Part shown: positions 58,383 through 64,000 of the stretch, piece after piece
Layout: the number at the start of each line of letters is the position of its first letter
Numbering within the stretch: position 1 is the first letter of the stretch
Assembly: GCF_025821625.1 (NCBI RefSeq)
Contig: NZ_JACKSH010000026.1
Coordinates: 42,045 to 106,044, forward strand
Source of the DNA: Mycolicibacterium pyrenivorans
GTDB lineage: Bacteria; Actinomycetota; Actinomycetes; Mycobacteriales; Mycobacteriaceae
Reading direction: 5' to 3'
DNA length: 64,000 nucleotides
Notes under the pieces: model-generated
Seen by the model: only the letters and a program-made list of their open reading frames with translations
What the model was told of the DNA's origin: nothing
Database searches by the model: none
Position numbers and translations under genes: made by a program

Positions 58383-58510
58383 TCGATCTCCTGACCTGGT
58401 TTCTGTATGCACGCAGGATTACCGACCCTGACGTACGCGGTCTTTGTCACCCAAGGGCACGCAGGGTCTTCTGTGAAAGAAGTCCGAGGTCTGCCCAAGG
58501 CAACCCCCAT

Positions 58511-58539
58511 ATACTAGGTGAGCTGAGGGAATGCTCCAA
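58511..58539 (-). promoter_or_regulatory. Promoter of the spc ribosomal operon
   Basis: On the minus strand TTGGAG (58539-58534), a 17-base spacer and TAGTAT (58516-58511) form a strong housekeeping promoter. Transcription would start near 58504, giving a ~120-base leader before rplN. The leader includes a small hairpin (CTTCT-TTCAC-AGAAG) that could have a regulatory role. Confidence 0.7.
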
Positions 58540-58562
58540 ATCGCCCACCCGCGGCGGTCGGT

Positions 58563-59441
58563 TCAGGGCGACACCACGCAGCGGAAGCCGATATGGGTCG
58601 TCGCGCTGTCCTGCGACTGCGGCGAACGGGCGGCCGGCCGGTAGCGGTGGCAGTACTCCGGGGCGCACAGGTGTGAACCGCCCTTCAGCGCCTGGCTCAA
58701 CTGTGGATCGGGGACCGCCGGACCGCAGCACGCCTCCACCGGACGCCCGATCGCGTGGTGGCCGGTGAAGCGGGTGGTCGTCCACTCCCACACGTTGCCG
58801 ATCATGTCGACCAGCCCGTAGGAGTTCGGCGGGAACGAGCCGACGGGCGAGGTGCCCCTCCAGCCCAGCGCGCCGTCGTTGCGGTACGGGAACCTGCCCT
58901 GCCATGTGTTGGCCATCAACTGCCCGCCGGGCGTGGCCTCCTCGCCCCACGGGTACGTGGTCGTCGACCCGCCTCGGGCGGCGAACTCCCATTCCGCTTC
59001 GCTGGGCAGCCGCCGGCCCGCCCACCGGGCGTAGGCGGCGGCGTCGGTGTAACACACCTGCACCACCGGATGCTCGGACATGCCCTCGACCGAACTGTCC
59101 GGACCGAACGGATGCCGCCAGTTCGCCCCAGGTGTCCAGGCCCACCACTGCCGCCAGTCACGGAGATCGACAGGGCCGTCCGTCGGCCTGAACACCAGCG
59201 CGCCGGGCACCAGGTCCTGCGGGTCGGCACCGGGGAACAGTGCCGGGTCCGGGGGCACCTCGGCGACGGTGCGGTAGCCGGTGTCGGCGACGAACGCGCC
59301 GAACTGGGCGTTGGTGACCGGATGCCGTTCCACCGCGAAGGCCGCGACGGTGACCGTGTGCGCGGGCGCCTCTTCTGGGTAGAACTTCGTGGACCCCATG
59401 CGGAACGACCCGCCGTCCAACTCGACGAGCTCGGTGAGCAT
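58563..59441 (-). CDS. Formylglycine-generating enzyme (sulfatase-modifying factor)
   Basis: FGE oxidises the sulfatase active-site Cys to formylglycine, using copper and O2. The 292-aa protein begins 'MLTELVELDGGSFRMGSTKF', has 'GRRLPSEAEWEFAARGG' and 'GLVDMIGNVWEWTTTRF', and carries the active-site Cys pair C259/C264 in 'GGSHLCAPEYCHRYRPAARS'. It is the Rv0712 counterpart (from memory). It lies two genes downstream of the sulfatase, its evident client. Confidence 0.94.
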   Translation of the reverse strand: MLTELVELDGGSFRMGSTKFYPEEAPAHTVTVAAFAVERHPVTNAQFGAFVADTGYRTVAEVPPDPALFPGADPQDLVPGALVFRPTDGPVDLRDWRQWWAWTPGANWRHPFGPDSSVEGMSEHPVVQVCYTDAAAYARWAGRRLPSEAEWEFAARGGSTTTYPWGEEATPGGQLMANTWQGRFPYRNDGALGWRGTSPVGSFPPNSYGLVDMIGNVWEWTTTRFTGHHAIGRPVEACCGPAVPDPQLSQALKGGSHLCAPEYCHRYRPAARSPQSQDSATTHIGFRCVVSP

Positions 59442-59446
59442 GCCGC

Positions 59447-60148
59447 TCAGCGTAGGCCGATCTCGAAATCCCCGGTCAGCACCGACGCCGCATCGTCGAA
59501 TCCGGGCGTACCGGAGGGCGCCTCGACGTGAACGACGATCAAGTAGTCCTGCGCCGCGGTGTCCACGTGCACGATTCGGTCCTCGTATTCCACCGATTGC
59601 GCGTTGTCGGACAACATGCCCATCAGCTTCTGACCGCTGTAGCCGCACAGCTCGCCGGGCAGCGTGCTGACCGTGCTGACGGTCGCATCCTCGGTGAGGG
59701 CGTCGACGTACTCGCGGAACGCGGGATCGAGCGGCGTCGGGGTGATCGTGACGACGGCCTCCATCCCTTCGGGCCCCTCGAGCCGGGCACCCTCGGGATC
59801 GCCGTTGCCCGACGACATCGACCAGCCGTCCGGCACGCCCACGGTGGCCGTGGGAGCGCCGGGGTCGGATACCTGGGCGACGGTCCTGACCGGGGGAAGG
59901 ACGGGCGGCACAGAGACTGTGCCTGCCGGTGCCGGTGGCTGCGTCGTGGGGACGACGCCGGGTTCCGAATCGTCCCACTGGCCGGGGCTCGGCGGGGCAG
60001 CCTCGGAGGTCTCGGTCGTCGTCACCTCGCGTTCGGCCGCCGTGGGCACACCGTCGCTGGACCGCGTGCACGCCGGCACGACGCACGCCGACGACAAGAT
60101 GATGGCCACCCACACCGGCAGCGCCGCCGGGCCCGCGCGGGTGGGCAC
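59447..60148 (-). CDS. LpqN/LpqT-family lipoprotein between sulfatase and FGE
   Basis: A 233-aa probable lipoprotein: an N-terminal hydrophobic signal with a weak lipobox ('VVPAC' near residue 24), a long Pro/Ser/Thr-rich linker (~residues 28-85), then a compact domain ('VGVPDGWSMSSGN', 'ELCGYSGQKLMGML', 'GFDDAASVLTGDFEIGL') typical of LpqN-like proteins. The GTG at 60148 starts 2 bp after the sulfatase stop, and the stop is 5 bp before the FGE start, so all three are one operon. Its role is unknown; it may act at the cell envelope. Confidence 0.8.
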   Translation of the reverse strand: MPTRAGPAALPVWVAIILSSACVVPACTRSSDGVPTAAEREVTTTETSEAAPPSPGQWDDSEPGVVPTTQPPAPAGTVSVPPVLPPVRTVAQVSDPGAPTATVGVPDGWSMSSGNGDPEGARLEGPEGMEAVVTITPTPLDPAFREYVDALTEDATVSTVSTLPGELCGYSGQKLMGMLSDNAQSVEYEDRIVHVDTAAQDYLIVVHVEAPSGTPGFDDAASVLTGDFEIGLR

Positions 60149-60150
60149 CG

Positions 60151-62502
60151 TCAGTCCTTGGCGAATGCTCGTGCGACGTCGCGCTCCAGATCGGAGTACG
60201 GAGCGCCGGAGACATCGACGGTGACCTGCGTGATGGTGCCACCGCTGAACGCGAACGGCGCCCGGTAGGCCTGCGAAACCTCTTGTCCGAGATTGCGTCC
60301 CACGCTGACCCCGCCGCCGGCGAGCCCGAACGTGAAGGGGTGGGCTTTCACGTCCTGCAGGGTGGCGACTGCGGCGCCGTCGATGTACAGGGTCGCCTCG
60401 CCGACCGGCGTGTGACTGCCGTCGAGCGTTCCCGTTCGGGCGTAGCCGACACCGAGGGTGCGGTTGCCCAGTGGCACCGGCTCGGGAGAAGCGACCCACT
60501 GCTCCTGTTCCCCGAAGAAGTTGTAGACGAACTGCAGTCGACCGTCGGCGATGAACAGCACGTAGCCGCCATGGCCGGCGCCCTGCTTGAACAGCACGCC
60601 CTGCACCTCGTCGCTGTCCACGGACACCTCGGCCAGCACCGAGAAGGAACGGCCCTGGATCTCCACACACGCCCCCACCGCAACCGGCGCGGTGTGCGGG
60701 TAATACAGATAGCTCGAACGATCACCGGCCAGCGACGGCCGCCACCGCCCGATCATCTCGAACACGCCGAGGTCTGACAGCGGAAGCCCGTTGTACTTGG
60801 CGGCCTCGGAGAACCACAGCGCCTGCAGTTCGGCGAGCTTGTCGGGATTCTCGGCGGCCAGATCGTGGCACTGGCTGCGGTCCGAGTCGATGTGGTAGAG
60901 CTCCCAGCGGTCCTTGTCGAAATGTGACCACCCCGACGGAGCGGCGGGATGGACCGCGTTGGCGAACCAGCCTCTGTGCCAGATGCCCCGGGTGCCGAGC
61001 ATGGTGTAGAACTGGGTCTCCTTACCGGTGGGCGCGGCTGGATCATCAAGGGCCACCTTGAAACTGACACCGTCGAGCGACTTCTGCGGAACCCTCCTGA
61101 CGGTGGCGGGCGGGGTGATCTGCAGCAGGTCGTACACCGTCGGGGTGATGTCACAGACGTTGACGAAGTTGTCGCGCACCTCACCGTGCGCGGCGATCCC
61201 GTTGGGCCAGGAGATGATTGCGGCATCGGCGATGCCGCCCCCGTGGGAGGCGTAACGCTTGTAGAGCTTGTAGGGCGTGTTGAAGGCCATCGCCCAGCCG
61301 ATCGGATAGTGGCCGAACGTGGTCGGAGAACCCAACTCGTCGATGAACCGCATGCTGTCCTCGACGGAGTCGAGGTAGCCGTTGAAGAACTTGGCTTCGT
61401 TGACCGAGCCATCGGGCCCACCCTCCCCGCTGGCCCCGTTGTCGGAGATGACGACGATGATGGTGTTGTCCAGTTGTCCGGACTCCTCCAGATAGTCGAG
61501 GATGCGGCCGATTTGGGCGTCGGTGTAGGACAGGAACCCGGCGAACACCTCGGCCATGCGGGCGAACAGCCGTTTCTCCTGCTCGCCGAGCGATTCCCAG
61601 GGTCGCACGGTGTCCTGCGCGGGCCACGGTTCGCCGTTGGGTCCGGTGACATCCGAGTACGGGTTGACCGCCGACAGTTCGGTGTCCGGAGGCACGATGC
61701 CGAGCCTCTTCTGGTTCTCCAGCGCGATCTCGCGGTAGCGCTCGTATCCCATGTCGAACTTGCCGGCGTAGCGGTCGGCCCATTCCTTGGGCACGTGATG
61801 CGGCGCGTGCCCCGCCCCGGGACACACATACGAGAACCATGGCTTGTCGGGGGCGATCATCGTCGAATCCCGGATGAATTCGATTGTCTTGTCGGCGATG
61901 TCCTTGGAGAGGTGGTAGCCCTCCTCGGGGGTCGCCGGTGCTTCCACGGGGTGGCCGTCGTAGATCAGCTCGGGATACCACTGGTCGGTCTCACCGCCCA
62001 TGAAACCGTAGAACCGCTCGAAACCGCGCGACAGCGGCCAGTGCCGCCTGGTGGCGGCGAGGTTGGACTCCTCGATCGGCGTCAGGTGCCACTTACCCAC
62101 GCAGTAGGTGTTGTAGCCGTTCTCGGCGAGCACCTCCGAGATCAGCGCGGTCTCCTCGGGGATTCGCCCGTTGATGCCGGGGAAGCCCTCGGTGAACTCC
62201 TCCACCATCGCCATGCCCACCGTGGTCGCGTTGCGACCGGTCAGCAGCGACGCCCGGGTCGGCGAGCACAGCGCGGTGGTGTGGAACTGTGAAAGGCGCA
62301 CTCCGCGTTCGGCGATGCGGCTCATCGTGGGCATCTCGACCAGTCCCCCGAAGCAGTCCCAGGTGGCGATGCCGACGTCGTCCCACACGAGGTAGAGGAC
62401 GTTGGGCGCATCCGGTTGCGCCTTCGGAGCCGCGTAGGGTCCCCAGTCCGGCTCGGAATCCCGGATGTCGACCTCGATCTTGCCGTTGAACTCCGTCGTC
62501 AT
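60151..62502 (-). CDS. atsA: Arylsulfatase (AtsA type)
   Basis: A 783-aa sulfatase that hydrolyses sulfate esters. 'NVLYLVWDDVGIATWDCFGG' carries the metal-binding Asp pair; the formylglycine site is C79 in 'TTALCSPTRASLLTGR'; further ligands are in 'VGKWHLTP' and 'VVISDNGASGEGGPDG'. A C-terminal jelly-roll-like domain (~residues 600-783) follows the catalytic domain. It has no export signal. It is the Rv0711 counterpart (from memory) and heads the sulfatase-lipoprotein-FGE operon. Confidence 0.93.
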   Translation of the reverse strand: MTTEFNGKIEVDIRDSEPDWGPYAAPKAQPDAPNVLYLVWDDVGIATWDCFGGLVEMPTMSRIAERGVRLSQFHTTALCSPTRASLLTGRNATTVGMAMVEEFTEGFPGINGRIPEETALISEVLAENGYNTYCVGKWHLTPIEESNLAATRRHWPLSRGFERFYGFMGGETDQWYPELIYDGHPVEAPATPEEGYHLSKDIADKTIEFIRDSTMIAPDKPWFSYVCPGAGHAPHHVPKEWADRYAGKFDMGYERYREIALENQKRLGIVPPDTELSAVNPYSDVTGPNGEPWPAQDTVRPWESLGEQEKRLFARMAEVFAGFLSYTDAQIGRILDYLEESGQLDNTIIVVISDNGASGEGGPDGSVNEAKFFNGYLDSVEDSMRFIDELGSPTTFGHYPIGWAMAFNTPYKLYKRYASHGGGIADAAIISWPNGIAAHGEVRDNFVNVCDITPTVYDLLQITPPATVRRVPQKSLDGVSFKVALDDPAAPTGKETQFYTMLGTRGIWHRGWFANAVHPAAPSGWSHFDKDRWELYHIDSDRSQCHDLAAENPDKLAELQALWFSEAAKYNGLPLSDLGVFEMIGRWRPSLAGDRSSYLYYPHTAPVAVGACVEIQGRSFSVLAEVSVDSDEVQGVLFKQGAGHGGYVLFIADGRLQFVYNFFGEQEQWVASPEPVPLGNRTLGVGYARTGTLDGSHTPVGEATLYIDGAAVATLQDVKAHPFTFGLAGGGVSVGRNLGQEVSQAYRAPFAFSGGTITQVTVDVSGAPYSDLERDVARAFAKD

Positions 62503-62596
62503 AACCGGCCCGTCTCCATCCTCGCGAGGTGTTCGCGATCGTCGACAGATTACCGCGACGCACGTGCCGGGCGCGTGTATTGACCCTCTCGCGGTG

Positions 62597-64000
62597 TCAC
62601 TGCCTGCCCGGCGGCGGCTCGTTCACCCGGTACAGGCGCCAATCAGGTTGGCTGTCACCGTCGTTGGGGATCTCGAGCTCGAGAGTGGCGATGTCCGCGC
62701 CGGTCTCGTACAACGTGGGGTAACGAAGGTTCAACGCGTCGGAGACGCCGCGCCCCGTCGGCGGCACCGCCAGCAGGTACCGAATGCCGCCCAGCGACGG
62801 CTCGTTGAGCAGCTCGGTGAAGTCGGGGTCCGACGGGATGACGAACGTCCTGGGCTTGTCTGAGGCGGCCAGTATCGCGAACCCGTACACGGTGTCGGTG
62901 ATGACCGAGCTCTCCGGGAGGTGCAGGCCGTCAAGATAGTCGGCGATCTTGCGTTCGGTCGAGAAGCTCGCGGCGATCCGGTGCTCGAGCGCCTTGCGTT
63001 CGGTGACGTTGTCGGGGTCGGGCGCCAACACCGCGCCCAGCGCGTACTCCTGCGGCGCGTACTTCGGCAGGCTCATCCCCCAGGCGGTGACCGGAAGGCT
63101 GACCGCGAACAGCAGCGCCACCGCTGCGTACGGCGCCCGCGACCGGCGCCGATGATTGACCGCGGCCGCCGGCGGCGCGTACCGGCCCCGTCGCTTGGAG
63201 GCCAGGCCGATTCCCTCGGGTACCGCCAGCACGGCAAGGCACGCCGTCAACGGCACGGCGATGATGTAGAACCGCAGGAACGGGAACGTCGAACCCGAGG
63301 CGTAGCTGTATGCCTGAAAGGCCAGTGCCGCACCGTAGATCGACAGCGGCACGAGCAGCACCGGCCAGCCGGGTGTGCCCCGGCGCCGCGCGGCGGCCCA
63401 CAGCGCGATGGGTATCAGGGTGGGAGCCAGCAGCATGATGCAGACGGCGGCGAACGCCAGGCCGCCGCCGAAGGTCGTGGCGACCGTTCCCGACTGCTCC
63501 AGGATCGCGGTGTTGCCGTACTGCGACGTGAACTGCGCGAACGCCTCGCCCGTGATCAGCCAGCTGACCGCCGCCCAGCCGACGAATGCTCCGACGCCGG
63601 GTCCGCTGACCAGGATCGTGTCCAGCAGTGCCCGCCGGATGCGGGGCGCCGACCGGGCGCGACGGTAGGTGGTCACGCCGACCAGCACGCCCGCGGCCGC
63701 GATGCACGCCACCGCGTCGTAGCGGGTGAGATACGCCAGCCCCATGGCGATTCCGCCCGCGGTGATCAGGTGGTGCACGTCATCGTCGACCATCCACAGC
63801 ATCAATCTGCGGACGGCCCAGGACATGAAGAAGATGAAGGGCGCCTCGCTCATCCCGTTCGCGCCGTAGAACACGATCATCGGGTTCAGCGCGAAGATCG
63901 CCGTGATCGCCAGCGCGTAGACGCGCGGCAGCCCCCGGTCCAGACCCATGCCGAGGATCTGGACGACGGCGCCGGCCATGAAGACGGCCGAGACGAGGGT
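62597..64000 (-). CDS. Polytopic membrane protein, glycosyltransferase-C-like (5' end beyond window)
   Basis: The gene runs off the right edge: the frame is still open upstream of the ATG at 63979 ('TLVSAVF' precedes it), so the true start is outside. About eight hydrophobic helices and a soluble C-terminal domain of ~150 residues ('VITDTVYGFAILAASDKPRT') are visible. 'FYGANGMSEAPFIFFMSWAV' and 'YLTRYDAVACIAAAG' look like the membrane region of GT-C/ArnT-like mannosyl- or arabinosyltransferases. The catalytic N-terminus is not in view, so the assignment is tentative. Confidence 0.65.
   Translation of the reverse strand, partial: TLVSAVFMAGAVVQILGMGLDRGLPRVYALAITAIFALNPMIVFYGANGMSEAPFIFFMSWAVRRLMLWMVDDDVHHLITAGGIAMGLAYLTRYDAVACIAAAGVLVGVTTYRRARSAPRIRRALLDTILVSGPGVGAFVGWAAVSWLITGEAFAQFTSQYGNTAILEQSGTVATTFGGGLAFAAVCIMLLAPTLIPIALWAAARRRGTPGWPVLLVPLSIYGAALAFQAYSYASGSTFPFLRFYIIAVPLTACLAVLAVPEGIGLASKRRGRYAPPAAAVNHRRRSRAPYAAVALLFAVSLPVTAWGMSLPKYAPQEYALGAVLAPDPDNVTERKALEHRIAASFSTERKIADYLDGLHLPESSVITDTVYGFAILAASDKPRTFVIPSDPDFTELLNEPSLGGIRYLLAVPPTGRGVSDALNLRYPTLYETGADIATLELEIPNDGDSQPDWRLYRVNEPPPGRQ

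Overview
This window is mycobacterial chromosome, most like a fast-growing Mycolicibacterium-type organism. The evidence is high GC, an ESX-4 type VII secretion locus, SigL/RslA, cutinase-like lipases, F420-dependent enzymes, a 13E12-type DUF222/HNH protein and TIGR00027 methyltransferases. Gene order follows two blocks that I recall from M. tuberculosis: Rv3447c-Rv3467 on the left and, in inverted orientation, Rv0737-Rv0711 on the right. Locus comparisons come from memory, not from a search. I saw no tRNA, rRNA, CRISPR array, insertion sequence or prophage. No gene-free stretch exceeds 300 bases; the longest is the secY/methyltransferase divergent region (48786-49064).

Layout. 1-5.0 kb: ESX-4 core (eccC4 partial, eccD4, mycP4, eccB4). 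5.1-6.8 kb: a divergent CGNR regulator and EamA transporter. 6.8-8.9 kb: three cutinase-family exported esterases. 8.9-13.6 kb: alpha ribosomal operon (infA, rpmJ, rpsM, rpsK, rpsD, rpoA, rplQ, truA), all on the minus strand. 13.8-19.4 kb: a tightly coupled operon of a small unknown protein, an AcsA-type ligase, 2-oxoacid dehydrogenase E1alpha, E1beta and E2, and a stand-alone acyl carrier protein. 19.5-25.4 kb: a Ddn-like F420 enzyme, a receiver domain fused to a thioredoxin-reductase-like flavoprotein, an internally deleted kinase remnant, a full cNMP-domain histidine kinase and two F420-dependent LLM oxidoreductases. The two intergenic regions at 19.4-20.2 kb hold DosR-box-like palindromes. 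25.4-27.0 kb: rmlB-rmlC. 27.0-28.3 kb: DUF222/HNH protein with a perfect SOS box. 28.4-33.4 kb: valine/methylmalonate-semialdehyde catabolism (mmsA, acyl-CoA dehydrogenase, mmsB), a TetR regulator and a HAD protein. 33.5-39.7 kb: a NarL-type two-component system, a quinol nitric oxide reductase, a four-Cys membrane protein, a slipin and a small membrane protein. 39.8-46.0 kb: sigL-rslA followed without a gap by a five-gene biosynthetic-looking operon (ThDP enzyme, SRPBCC, KAS III, aminotransferase, MarR). 46.1-48.8 kb: map, adk, secY. 49.1-51.8 kb: three paralogous methyltransferases. 51.8-54.0 kb: sppA and a DUF732 protein. 54.1-58.4 kb: spc ribosomal operon. 58.6-62.5 kb: sulfatase, lipoprotein and formylglycine-generating enzyme. 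62.6-64 kb: part of a polytopic membrane protein.

How the genes work together. The ribosomal blocks are the conserved backbone; accessory modules sit between them. Two modules deserve most attention. The first is the ligase/2-oxoacid dehydrogenase/ACP operon with its kinase-flavoprotein neighbour, possibly under DosR-type hypoxia control. The second is the small-molecule operon wired directly behind sigL-rslA. The nitric oxide reductase locus, with its own two-component system, adds to the impression of low-oxygen or nitrosative-stress adaptation.
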